Part shown: positions 45,827-58,020 of the stretch, piece after piece
Layout of the letters: each line of letters opens with the position of its first letter
How positions within the stretch are numbered: the first letter of the stretch is position 1
NCBI GenBank assembly: GCA_947069175.1
Contig: CAMTDV010000002.1
Location: forward strand, 7,543,054 to 7,607,053
DNA: 64,000 bases
Origin: Scalesia atractyloides
Taxonomy: Eukaryota > Streptophyta > Magnoliopsida > Asterales > Asteraceae
Reading direction: 5' to 3'
Translations under genes and position numbers: made by a program
Notes under the pieces: model-generated
Database searches by the model: none
Told to the model about the DNA's origin: nothing
The model's input: the letters and a program-made list of their open reading frames with translations, nothing else

Positions 45827-48800
45827 TGTAACACCCTGTAAAATCGTGTCCAATAGTATAGTGACACGTGTTGTATTTTAAATATAGCCTATTAAAGACC
45901 AATAAGGACTAAAAGCGTCAACATGCTCAAACTGAGCCTCTGAGTTACGGTCCGATGTCAACATGCTTAAAATTTGGGCTCTGAGTGACATCGGAGTCAA
46001 CATGCTTATAATAAGCCTTTGAATGATCCTTTACGAAGTCCTAACTCTCATATGAGCCACTGGTTGGACGTGAATAATTAATTCTAAGAATACGTTAATA
46101 TCTCGTAGAATTCGTGTTCGGTAATATACCGACACATGTACATACCCTTGGATCATACCTCAATGAGCTAGCCACTCAAACATGTCCAAAACTATATTTT
46201 TATTTTATACCTAACCGTAACCTACGGTCTATTGTTGTTGTTTTGATTATACACTGACCGTAAGCTACGGTCTGTCGACCGTAGCCTACGGCGAGGCTTA
46301 GAAGCCTCTAATTTACACCATTTTAACTTTCGGCAAATTACCCAAAGGCCCCTAGATTCCGTTACTTCCATATTTCTTATGCTACCAAGCCACCTTTAGA
46401 CCCGAACGTCTCTCGGTTTAAACGATATATTTTTATTTACCATCCTCGAGCATTTCACTCTTTTACCAGACCTTTAAGTTTACTAGTTTAGCAAATTTAA
46501 ACTATGAAACCATAAGTATTCCTATCTTCACGTTTAAGCTAGTAAACACTTTTAAGTCATAAAGACACCTAGTGTGACACCCATTAACGTTTGGTTATTC
46601 ATACTTTTCTTCAATACATCTCATGTTGAACGAAAAGAACTAATTATGTCATGGAATATAAGTCAATGGACAATTCATGACATTTAATAAAACTATATTT
46701 GAGGGACTAAATGTGTTAAAAACCCCAAATATTTGTAAGAATGCCACCTAGCTTGCAAATTGCCACACTTCTCCAGCTCTTGACACCTAATTGGACACAT
46801 GTAATGATCCTACAACACTCGTAACACATGGCTCCATCTCCTTGCACCTCTTACACTATAAATAGGCACTTAAACTCACTTATTCCTTGCTCATTCACTT
46901 CTTCTCCTCTCTATTACACTCTTGGAAGTTCCTGACCATTTGGGAGCTTCCCTTTGAGTTCTAAGTTTCTCTTGGATCACTTGTAAGTGCTCCATCTCTG
47001 CTTTTTTCTTTTTATGGGCTTTTAATAGCAAAAGTCAAGCATTTTCGACAAATGCCTTGACTTTCTGTTAAGACCATTAGGGTCCAGCCATTGTTCGAAA
47101 TGAACATGGCTAAGTGATCGTAATTAGGAAGGTATTAACCCCTTAAAGGGGCACCTCCTAAGGATCACGTTTACTAGGTCAATTGAAGGGTCAAAGTTAT
47201 TGTTTTAAAAAGTCAAACAGGTCAGATTTCATAAAAATTATAATCTGAGTTTATACATGTTATAAATATGTATTTGATACTTAGACAAGTTGGTAATAAT
47301 TATTAGAACATGTGGGAACATGTTCGATCCGTCAATTTCAGTCCTAGAGTCGGTTCGCAACCGAAAGTCGCGAAGTTTGACTTCTGCTTTGACTTTCGAT
47401 TCTGATCCGACTTAGATTAGTTAACTTCTGAATTATGGTCACATTATGATCATAATACAATGTAACACAACCCTCTGAGGTTATATTACTTGATCATAAT
47501 CATAATCTGAGTTTATGCACAAGTTCTGTAAAATGTCAATCTTTGACTTAAATGCCCTTTTTACATAAAACAAGGTTAATCAATAATGAACTTGCAAATG
47601 AATTGCCTACTGATATATTAATGTAATTAACATATTATGATGTTAGTATTCTGATCATAAACTGATTTTCGTATAATGTCGTAAACTATACTTTTTAAAT
47701 GACCAAAATGCCCTTTCGGTGTATAGTTTGGTCTTAAATCATAAACCACACTTATGTGTGACTTCTTATTGATAATATATCACAAATTAAGTATTTTTCC
47801 AGAATGCTTATGATCATAACATCAGAATACATGCAAGTTCCTTTTATACGACACATAAAGGTCAAAACGCCTAATAAGGCATAGTTTCGTTTTAAAACCT
47901 CAATGGGCATATAAGTTGATATCCTACTGATATTACAACTTATTTAAAGTATAATGGCATATAGAACTTGTCCATGACTTATCCGTTTACCCGATATCGC
48001 TGATATGCGTACGGTTAAGTATATGTAACTAGTTTACGGAAATTAACCGAAACGGGTCTAACCTTTCATTTAAAGTTTCAAAATCCAGAATGTTTATAGT
48101 TTACCCATATTATACAAGTCAAGGTACTTGTCGGGTTTAAACTATATTCTATCCAATCATTGTTTGATCAAGCGTTATACGTTTTGATCCATTACGCTAC
48201 TCGGTCTAAGTCTATGACTTAAATAAGGTCGTTAGTATTTAATTGGTTAGCTTATGCCATAATCCAAACTAGAGACTTGCCGGTAAATGCTATCTGCACT
48301 TAGTGGTTTTGTGTACGGCTGAGTTATTAAAATTAAACGAAGATTAACTCAGGTAAATACTCTCGACTTATTTCCCCTATATGGGCTTGGGATACGGTAA
48401 ATTATTACCGCTTGGTCCGAAATGAGGTCAATCGAATGCCCGTTTGTGGCTAGTAAACCCGCATATTCTGTTTTAATCAGTTTTGTTTGATAACTTAAAC
48501 ATCGGGGGTTAACTACCGTGTCCTGGATATCCTCGGCTCATTACATTAGATAATGGCCACGACCTTAGCGCAGGTGTAGGCATACACCCGGTAAGACGCT
48601 CAATATGCATACCCACAAGGTTGGGGGAAATGGCTCCTTCGTGAGTCCAAAGTGGTGTATACGTTAATCATGTCTCGGTTTTTGTGTTGGGCCCTGTATG
48701 TATGGACAAACATGTGAATCTGTTAACAAAGTTGCAAGGCCAACTTTCCCAAGTTATAAAAGATTTTGTGCCAATGTGCACTTAAAACATTTTTGAAATG

Positions 48801-49163
48801 TTTTCAAAATGAGTCAGTTGGGTGTATTTACCAGCGAAAGCTGACGTATTTTCAAAAGAATAAGTTTGCAGTATAATATGAAAATAGGCTGGAGTGCTCA
48901 GTAGTGATAAGAGGATCTTGCGAAATCCTAGATCTGCCCAAAGTCGGTTATACATTTTTGTACATTTTGCGATCCGCCTGTGGATCTTTCGTTCCAAGCC
49001 GTCTATATATTATTTTTATACTTTGAACATTTCGGTTTGTAATGGTAATTTAAATCAAAGACTTCCGCTGTGATGTGTTTAATTACCTATGATGATATCA
49101 ACTTACGTCACGATACTCTCCACCCGGCCCACCGGTGTTTGGTTAAAAATTCAGGGTGTGACA
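45827..49163 (+). mobile_element. solo LTR, 3.3 kb, same family as 30667-34086
   Basis: It runs from TGTAACACCC to GGGTGTGACA with perfect 5-bp duplications AGGTG (45822-45826, 49164-49168). A TATA box (TATAAATA) lies at 46857-46864. About 46060-46850 differs strongly from the first solo LTR, whereas the ends and the part after 46920 align well, so the promoter region is from another subfamily. Confidence 0.92.
46214..46292. repeat. three short palindromes ACCGTA/TACGGT
   Basis: 15-bp inverted repeats with 6-bp arms lie at 46214-46228, 46257-46271 and 46278-46292, the last with one change. They are upstream of the LTR TATA box, within the part not shared with the first solo LTR. Confidence 0.75.
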
Positions 49164-49168
49164 AGGTG

Positions 49169-49930
49169 CCATGTGGATGGATTAAAAATGGAGAGAAACC
49201 TCTAGAACTGTAAACGAATAAGGTTTTTCGTAAACGCTTTCTTATTTCTAATAATAAATTAATAATGACAAGAAGGTTACTATAAAATGTTTTTAATTTG
49301 TATTTATAAAATACAACAATAATTGTTATATTATTTAATTTATATGGTACGCTACGCATGAATTGTTGTGCCAAAGCAAAGTCAGGTTAGTGGTCTGAAG
49401 CAGGAGGCAGACAAACCCGTTGAAATGTGGTGGGGTAAAATACTAAAATGCAAAGCACTAGCCAAGTTTTTCCACAAAAGCCAATGGTTAGAACATTATT
49501 TTATTTGTATATTATATAACTTTTGATTTTGATTAATTTATTTATTACTAAGTTGATTTTTTATGTAGATTAAAAGTTTGAAGAAAAAAAATGTTAGTAC
49601 GATATTGTTGTTCATATGGTATCCGTGATTAAGGGTGAGCAAATGGTACCATGTAGCAGCACCAAATTTCCCGAACTAAAAGATTTTAAATATTAATTCG
49701 GTACCGACTTTTACCGTTTTCTGTATAGGCGGTGCCGGTTTTTACCATCATGTATCGATACCATACCGGTATTATCGATACCAGTGCTGGTCGACACCAA
49801 ATTTATCCCAACTCGTGATACTAAAAATCATTAAAGTAAAAAGTAAAGAACATAACTATTATTAGAATATTAAAATAATAGAAGTATTAAAATATCTATA
49901 TATGATATTAAAATTATAAAAGTATAAATC

Positions 49931-49962
<32 letters not shown>

Positions 49963-50090
49963 CATATATATTATAATATTAAAATTATATCCATTAGCTT
50001 CTATTATTAATATCTATATATGATATTAAAATTATAAAAGTGTATATATATATATATATTATAATATTAAAATTACTATTTATTAGCTTC

Positions 50091-50167
<77 letters not shown>

Positions 50168-51201
50168 AAAAAAAGATATGATATATTATAGGAAACCGAT
50201 ATGACATATTAGTGTGAATAATTGAATGCAAAATACAATTTTCAATTCTTTTATTGTTCATGACGTTAGAGGAATTTAACTAGTTTCGCAGTCATCATGA
50301 AGACGGCCGACGTATGAAATACGAGTTTGATATAAATAATAAATGTGGTAGTTGAAAATATAAATAGGTATTGAGATATTAGGGCCGACATGATATATCA
50401 AACATCTCATTTTAAGTAAGGAACTTTTTCTTTCCTTGAGTAAATTAAGGATGACATTCTGAATTTTCTTTTTAACGACAAAGAATTTTACGTGTAAACT
50501 CACTTTGTTCGAGGCTATATCCAAGATCGACTAATCTAGTGATCTAAGAAACTGAAATATCAACTCCGTTGAACAATCTTCTAGAGCACCGACAGTCTTC
50601 ACAAGTTCAAAAAGTTGGTTCACATACTTGAATCTAACATTTATCATAAATAAAACAAACAAATCTAATATTCTACTTTGACGCAATTGCACCAACATCT
50701 TCTTCAATCTGCTCCTTATATAGGTTAGAGATAACCTACTTAAGTGTATGCTGTAGTTATAATCCATGAACACTCCTTAAGTTGTAATTTAGCTATAGTT
50801 ACTTCTTTTAAGTTTTGAATAAATTGATGGAAACATGTTATAATCTTATTTCTAGGTGTGGGTGTTAACTTAAATTGGTTTGAACATCTCTTTAGATGTA
50901 ATCTAGTTGATTAACATGACCAATAATGGTGAATTAAAGGAAAATTAACCTTGATGATGTAAGTTATAGATATATGATTGATTATTTTTATTTTGTTCCT
51001 TTCACAATAATGAGAAAATGATATAAATTATATGACCAAAAGTGATTAGAACCTAACCAAAATAACAAAATTGCAACCCATGGAAGTGGTCTTTGAGTTC
51101 TTCTAGGTGAATTATGGCTCAAGTGGTGAGTCTTTAATTTTGTTAGCGTTTAGAGGGAGGGCTGTGTAGTTGGGCCAAGCAAGGGCTTGGCACTCGGTTT
51201 A

Positions 51202-51203
<2 letters not shown>
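49169..51203. other. gene-free AT-rich stretch
   Basis: This contains several (TA)n tracts, the longest at about 50095-50163, and a GGTACC/CCGGT-rich degraded repeat near 49634-49800. Minus-strand ORFs of 80-90 codons have no recognisable features. Confidence 0.5.
50095..50163. repeat. (TA)n microsatellite
   Basis: About 34 uninterrupted TA units. A second long TA run is at 51204-51242. Confidence 0.95.
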
Positions 51204-51242
<39 letters not shown>

Positions 51243-51244
<2 letters not shown>

Positions 51245-51788
51245 GAGGGTTATCTTGAGAACATGAAATTTTGTAAGAACACTAAGAACCATTTTTATCC
51301 CTTGATAATGATTAATCAATGGCTAAAATTAAATGAGAGATTAAATGAGTAGGGAACCATTAAGTAAGATATAAAAGGCAAAATTATAAAAATACATTTA
51401 AAAAAAAACATTACCATCGCGTAGACCATCAGCCCTCCAAATTACCTTCATCCTCATGAAATCACAAACCCAAATCTCTACAACTGATTTCGACACCGCA
51501 GACAAGGCTGGCGCAAGAGATAACTAAACCGAAAGCCAACGTCAATACCATAAGTAAGGTGTACATCTGCAATGGATTTCTGATTCTCTGATCTGTGTGT
51601 TTGGAGTTGTTGATTTTCCATTCATTCGTCTTTCAATCTGCAAGGCAACTGATTGTTTTTTTGTTGTTGATTGAGGGTATATGGTGTTCGTTTATTTTGT
51701 TTGATGTATGTTGATTTGGATCTTGTTGTGATTTGAGAGTTATATGAGGATGTAAGAGGGATCATTGGGTTTGAGTAATTGAACATAA
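51243..51788. other. gene-free stretch
   Basis: It begins GAGGGTTATCTTGAGAACATG, which looks like a repeat end seen in plant genomes, but I cannot define the element. No gene is seen. Confidence 0.4.
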
Positions 51789-52030
51789 GGTGTTTGATGA
51801 AACGTCTAAGTGTGTGTTGGGCTGATTTGTTGGGTTTGAGTAGTTGCATATGAGGTGTTTGATTAAAGGTCTAAGTGTCTATTGCATTGATTTTGTTGAA
51901 TTACTCATGTTTAGTGGTTTCATATGAGGTGTTTACATAAAGGTTTAGGTCTATGTGTCTATTGGGTTGACTTTGTTGGATTAGATTTGTTAAGTAGTTG
52001 TAGACGAGGTGTTTGATGAAATGTCTATGT
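51789..52030. repeat. degenerate 64-80 bp tandem repeat
   Basis: Four copies of a unit containing GAGGTGTTTGATGAAA and a GTCTATTGGGTTGA segment start near 51789, 51853, 51928 and 52008. Confidence 0.65.
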
Positions 52031-52734
52031 CTTATATCCCACGACATTACAACTCTATTTGATTTGTTTTCCTTATTCTTTAGTACATTGCAAGCAAACT
52101 GTTATAGTTCTTATAAAACTGAAATATTTTTAGCTAAGTTAGATTGTAGATAAAGCAAGGTGTCCTTTGATAAACTTATTAAAAAGATATTGGGCCCCTT
52201 TTTTTATATTGAAAGAAAAAACCATAATTAAAGATAGCAAATGTGGTTGAAAAACTAGGTTATCATGGGTTCCTGAATATTTAATGATGATATCTATTAT
52301 TCAGGATTACTCTATAATCTAACACTTAGTTTTCTTTTATTACAAGTTGGCTTTATTAATGTTGATGGCAGGTAATGTCGTGTTGAACATAAGAAAGTTC
52401 AAGTTGAAGGAGTGTGTGGTGATAAAGGAGTTGTCGATGACTATGGCACTGGTAGTGGCGGTGTTTGTCGCAATGGTGATATAGTTTGAACCTATTGATG
52501 AGTTAATTTTTTTTTCTGGCATGTTTTTGGACTCAATATCAATATATCCTTGTGAAACCAAGACATTACTTGTCAAGTGTATCAAAAGGTCGAGGCCTAT
52601 TTAGTATGGTCTAAAGATCTTTAGTTTAGAATTTGTATTCATTGGGCTATTAATATTTGGCTATTTGTTTGTGTTCTATTAAATTCTCGTTGAATTTACA
52701 ATGTTGTTTAATTACATTTTATTGTAACTGAGAA
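52031..52734. other. gene-free stretch
   Basis: AT-rich sequence with short ORFs only. Nothing recognised. Confidence 0.5.
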
Positions 52735-53043
52735 TTTACACACGCGTAAAACATAAACACTTACACATGTGTAAAACATAAAGTTTGTAAAACAAAATTA
52801 CACATGTTTAGCTGAAAATTTACACATGTGTAAAACAGAAACACTTACATATGTGTAAAACAAATTTATACATGTCTAAATAAGAAACACTTACATATGT
52901 ATAAAACAAACACTTATATGTGTAAAATAGAAACTTACACATGTGTAAAACAGAAACTTCGTAAAACAAACTTTAGCATGTTTAACTAGAATTTACACAT
53001 ATGTAAAACAGAAACTTACACATGTGTAAAACAAATCTACACG
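52735..53043. repeat. degenerate tandem array with ACACATGTGT core
   Basis: About a dozen units of roughly 24-28 bp share a TTACACATGTGTAAAACAGA core, in which TTACACATGTGTAA is a perfect palindrome. Two outlying copies occur at about 53520 and 53543, next to the element 3 insertion site. Confidence 0.85.
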
Positions 53044-53554
53044 CCATGTTTATTTGTTTAAATATTGGTTTTTGAATGTGAAAATCAAGTTGGGCTTGAT
53101 GTTTGCTGGTGATATTCTTTGGTGTATGGTTGTTTGAAGTTTTGGTAGGTTGAGGAATGAGGATGATGCTGCTAATTCGTCAAGTTCATGGTTTTTGGGA
53201 TGCTCAAGATGGACCCCTTGGATGTTATGCTTTGGATGTCGTATTAACGTTTCATTCGAGTTTGATTGTTTTTGTTTTTTTGATGGTGTTGGTTGTTTGA
53301 AACTTGATTGTACAGATTTACTTTTATATTAGACTTCGGCCGAGTGTGGCTTTATGTTTAGAAAAAGTTGTTTTTTGATTTCTAATTTAGCGTGTCTTCC
53401 TTGGGGTATATCCCGGGAAGTCCAATTCCCGTAGGTTGTAAATATTTTTTTGTTATTAATAAAATTTACCATTGTGTCCTCCCTTTTTACATAAGATACT
53501 ATCTTGTTTAATTGATAGTTTACACATGTGTAAATGAGCTACAAATGTGTAAAA
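53044..53554. other. gene-free stretch
   Basis: Sequence between the palindromic array and element 3. A 60-codon ORF at 53150 has no support as a gene. Confidence 0.5.
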
Positions 53555-53749
53555 TGTAACATTCATGTAAAACGGGTTCCAAAACTCGCTCCGTTTAAAT
53601 AAATCAAGTGTTTTATTCCAGTTCTATTTCGTGTTTATTAATTGTTCAAATCCGTTTTGTTAATATTTATAAATAAACTACATAATAAAAATAATAAACA
53701 AATAAATAATAAGAATGCTACAAAGTAAAAATAAGAAAATAAATAAAAA

Positions 53750-53820
53750 GGGCAGCCGGGTTTTGAACCCGGGTCTCCCACAAGTTCACACACCCAGAAG
53801 ACCACTGCACACACACACAC
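53750..53820 (-). other. antisense tRNA-like sequence, element 3 LTR
   Basis: The minus strand has a T-arm-like CCCGGGTTCAAAACCCGG, the same relative position and orientation as in elements 1 and 2. The A-box side is degraded. The 3' LTR copy is at about 61516-61585. Confidence 0.45.
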
Positions 53821-54397
53821 ATTATTTTTTAATTTTAGAAACAAATGATCTTTAAGGTGAAATCCACAAGCTAACCTGCCAGAACTTAAGTCTAGAGTTT
53901 GTAACCGCCAAGATTTGAGAGATGTATGTGATTTACGTTTCTCTTAAAGTTTGATCGAAAGAGAAACTGTTATCAGACATAAGTTATCTTCTTCAAATCG
54001 TAACCGACAAAATCAATTCAAATCATTGACCCATGATTGAGTCTTGAAACCGAAAATTTCAAATTTCATGGACACCCTATAAATACCACTGAATCACCAC
54101 TCAAAACCTCGCTCACTCTTCCAAATCTCCACTCTAAAACCTTCGAAGAATATCACAGTTCGAGTTCCTTGTCGCCGGAAATTTCAGTCACCGCCAGAAT
54201 TTCATCGGAATTAAGGCCACGTGCGTCTGGTATAATCCTTTTGAATTTTCTTTTCTAACCTTTTAAATTATATGTTCAGAACATAAGTCAAAGTGTGTTA
54301 AATTAAAAACAATTGGGTTCCATGTTCTGAATTATAATTCATGAAGAAGATGAAGTTTTTCTTGTGTTTTTGTATAATTAAATTCGCTATTTCAAAC

Positions 54398-54810
54398 GGA
54401 TTAGACACATAGTCTAGTGGTGGACTGTGTGCAATCACAAAACACATATCCCGGGTTCGACTCGTACACGTTACTGATTTTCTGTAATAAAAACCAAATT
54501 TTTTTAACTCACTCAGACCACCCTGGAATAAGTGTATAAAATTAATATAAATTAGGATTTATACGGGTCAGACACACAGCCCAACTGGTTGGGCTGTGTG
54601 CACGGGAACTGAAGGTTTCGGGTTCGAAACCTGCTATTGTATCCGGTTTTCAGTATTAAAAGTCTTTTTAAATAAAAACAGAAAATGATTAAGCTAATTA
54701 GTATATATATGTAATTAAAAAAAGAGATTATTTCGGGTTAGACACGTAGCTCAGTTGGTAGAGCTGCGTGCACGTATACGGGAGGTCACGAGTTCGAACC
54801 TCACACGCCT
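54398..54810 (+). repeat. three tandem tRNA-like units, element 3 5' LTR
   Basis: Hairpins start at 54406, 54573 and 54743 (spacing 167 and 170 bp). Unit 2 has a perfect 12-bp stem, CACACAGCCCAA with TTGGGCTGTGTG, around a 4-base loop. Unit 3 has the A-box TAGCTCAGTTGG with a GAGTTCGAACC B-box-like segment. The 3' LTR has the same units at about 62170, 62337 and 62510. Confidence 0.7.
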
Positions 54811-55827
54811 TCAAAATTAAACGCGATCCGACCGGTCAGACCTGACAAGGTCAAACACTTTTTTTATTATTTTATTTATTTTATCAATGTTTATTCCAAA
54901 AAAGATTGTTTATTATTATTATTAATTAAAAATAATCTAAATTACTTAAAAACAAGGTTTTTAAAGTTTAAAAATTGTAACAATACCACGAAAATAAACC
55001 TAAAAATCTAATAAAAAGCATTGATTAAAATATTAATTTCAAATGAAAATTTATTTATCAAACTATTACGTGATTATTTAGGTTAGATTCCCTCGTCGGT
55101 TAAATCCTAAATCGTGCGCCATCGCTATCAATTCCAAGAAACGCACCCACTGTGAGTGAATCCTTACAAATTCCCCTTTTTAATTCATGTTTTGGGGTGT
55201 ATCATGTATCTTTTACATATTTTAGTTATTCAAACATTTGTGCTAACACCATTATATGATCTAATGTGTATGTAATTTTTGTTGTTGTTATATATGGTTA
55301 CATTGTATCATTTCAGTGCAATCATTCACATAAGGCCCATCAGTTCCTTGTTGGATACGAGTTGAGCATCGCATGTCTCATTAGATCGGCTCCGTTTGAT
55401 TGAGCCTTGATCTCACAGTCATCATTTATCATGCTCATGTGTACATTGTTGATGTTATGTGGTTTGTGATTAAAATTATATATGCATATGCTGATATTTG
55501 GTCCATGCACATTTTTTTATTCAATATAACTAATTCGTTTAAATGTTTAATTTAGATTCACTCGCCAACTTTCGTTGACCAAACCTTTATTTTACACATG
55601 ATACAGGTGGACAGGCTGAGGACAGGAACACTTAGGATTGGCTTTAGAAGATGAATAAAATATATCTTGTTTAGAACAATTTTTCTTATGTTTCTATGTG
55701 TTTGGATATTCTCTTTTAAATTTACAATAATAAATATGAAACTTAATTATAGTAAATGTCATGAGCTTTGATGAAAACTCAATCATGCTTGACTTTTATA
55801 TCCGCTGTGGGTCAGGGTGTGACAGAT

Positions 55828-55839
55828 TGGTATTAGAGC
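55828..55839 (+). other. primer binding site, element 3, one change
   Basis: TGGTATTAGAGC differs from the Met-tRNA site of elements 1 and 2 by one C-to-T change, the kind expected from decay of methylated cytosine. Confidence 0.85.
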
Positions 55840-56665
55840 TTTTGACTATAGGGATATAATATAGATTATTAGACTCTTTAGAGCCTATACTATAGTTGAT
55901 TAGATTTTAATTGCTTATATGTTAGATGGTTACATGCAAACTTATGATGTTTATTTGTTTCATATTTTCACACACAAATGCATGCAACCACTTTCACTAT
56001 TAAATGTTATCATGTGATATTTATTGTGGCACATCTATTTTTAACATATCATGCTTACGCAAACACACACATCTCAATTCCACATATTTATCATGATTTC
56101 CTTTCCAAGAAATTTTATGATGTTTTCATGTCTTTCAATCTCATCGAAGTGAGTTCTACGACGGGCATGCAGTAACTGGAATGGTACGAGTACCGGTAGT
56201 CGAAACGTCCTGTCTAGGATTGGCATTCGTATAAATCCAATATAATGGACCAGTTTGCCTACCTGGGGACTAATGATGAGAGTATGAAGGACCTATTAGG
56301 CCAAAGCATGCCACACCAAATGTCATGTGAACTAACCCCACTTTGAGCTGTCACTGTGTCTATACCTGGACACCCTCCGACTTTATAACTCGCAAACATG
56401 TTTTACGATTTTCATTCGGGTGGTGCGAGTGTTAACAGGCCAACACCAATGTGAACCCTACAAAGCCCAATAGTCATGGGGGCCCACATGACTACCTAGG
56501 CCAAGTATGGGAGACATATAGGGGCCCAAACATGAGCAAAGCCCAAGACATCCTAAGGATGAAGAAAACTTATTTTCTCATTTATTTTGTGAATGTTGAT
56601 TTTTCTTTTACGACACATGACACCTAAAATGTTCAACTCATAATCTTGCTACGTATTTCCCGTAG
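55840..56665 (+). other. element 3 untranslated leader
   Basis: It aligns with the leaders of elements 1 and 2, including the GGGGGCCCACATGA block at about 56478-56491. Confidence 0.6.
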
Positions 56666-58020
56666 ATGTCTGCTAGACACTCTCAAGGTGGTAGAAGGTC
56701 AGGAAGATCCGGCGAGAGCATGGCTGCTCAAATAGCCCAACAGATGGTTGTCGTACTTCCCAACATCGTAGTCCAAGTCCAACAAGCCCTTGCTACTAAT
56801 CCCATCAATCCAACAAATCAAGAAGGAAAATGTTGCCAAGCCTCCCACCAACGCCACCAAGTGCACCTACAAGCACTTCAACTCCTGCGACCCTCCAAAA
56901 TACGAGGGGACTGAAGGTGTCACCGCCCTCCTTCGTTGGTTTGAGGAGATGGAGAGCACTTTTATCAACTGCGATTGTCCCGATGATCGCAAGGTGCGTT
57001 ATGCTATCGGTCGTTTGTATGGGGTAGCACTTACATGGTGGAACGCGGAGAAAGGTAGGCGAGGTGTTGAAGCCGCTGTGGCCTTAACTTGGGAAGAGTT
57101 GAGGGAGCTCATGACTAGACGCTTATGTCCAAGAAGCGAAATCAAGAAATTAGAGGATGAGTTCTACTTTTTGAAACAAAAGAAGGGAGATCACATAACA
57201 TATAATAAAAGATTCCTCAAGTTGAATCAGATTGTCCACAACTTGTTCACTCCACTTTATCGTTTAATTGAGCATTACATTCGAGGTCTTCCCTCGAAAA
57301 TTCAAGATTCTATGTTGAGTACTACACCTGCAACTCTCGAGGCTGCGATGGAGCTAGCTACTGAGCTCACGGAAAATCGCATCAGAAATGGTGATTTTAA
57401 AGACGAGAAGAAGAAAGACAAGACACCTGCTGGAACCTCTACCCCAACCCAAGCAGGATCATCTTCAAAGTTTGCTGGCAAAAGGAAGCGCAATGGAAAG
57501 AATTTCGCTGTTATCCAAATCAATCCCCATATCACCGCCGCCCCAATCACGCAAGTGCTCCTCCTGCCGCCCCATTCAAGAAACCACACACCGGATCTCA
57601 TCCAAAATGCAACCGATGTCAATACCATCACCCTCCTGAGAACCCATGTCTTCATTGCACAAGTTGTGGCCGTGCAGGTCATACAATTCAAACTTGTCGC
57701 ATCCTTCACAGACCAAACTGTAATCAACCTCAAGCCCAACCCAACAACCAAGTGGTAGCCAAGCCCAATACCAACAACCTCTACTCTTACCACCTACTCA
57801 ACCTATGGCTCAACCTTACTACCAACCCAACTACCCTATGATGCAACCAGTCATGGCCTGTTTCAATTATGGTGATCCAACCCGTTTTCGAAACACTTGC
57901 CCACGTTTTGAACATTATAAATGCCCAAGCTCAAGATAATCTAGTGAACCAAGCCAACCAAGCCAATCCGCCCGCCAGAGGAAGAGCTTTTAACATCAAT
58001 GCCAATCAAGCTAGGGCTGA
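56666..58020 (+). pseudogene. element 3 gag, broken
   Basis: Gag starts MSARHSQGG at 56666. A 2-base loss near 56826 shifts the frame, and the main body continues in the frame covering 56790-57758 (LLRWFEEM, ALTWWN). The region that should hold the first zinc knuckle is in a shifted frame. The second knuckle reads CFNYGDPTRF, so key Cys and His residues are lost. Capsid protein cannot be made from this copy. Confidence 0.88.

Larger units (their letters stand above)
53555..55824 (+). repeat. element 3 5' LTR
   Basis: 2,270 bp, TGTAACATTC to GGGTGTGACA. The TATA box (TATAAATA) is at 54078-54085, the antisense tRNA-like sequence at about 53750-53820, and three tRNA-like units lie at 54398-54810. 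Confidence 0.93.

Noticed and set aside
52735..53043. CRISPR-like array
   Set aside because: Units are degenerate, have no unique equal-length spacers, and lie in a plant nuclear setting. It is a degenerate tandem repeat.
51243..53554. A Helitron between the TA tract and element 3
   Set aside because: The start resembles a repeat end, but I found no CTRR terminus with a 3' hairpin and no Rep/helicase sequence.
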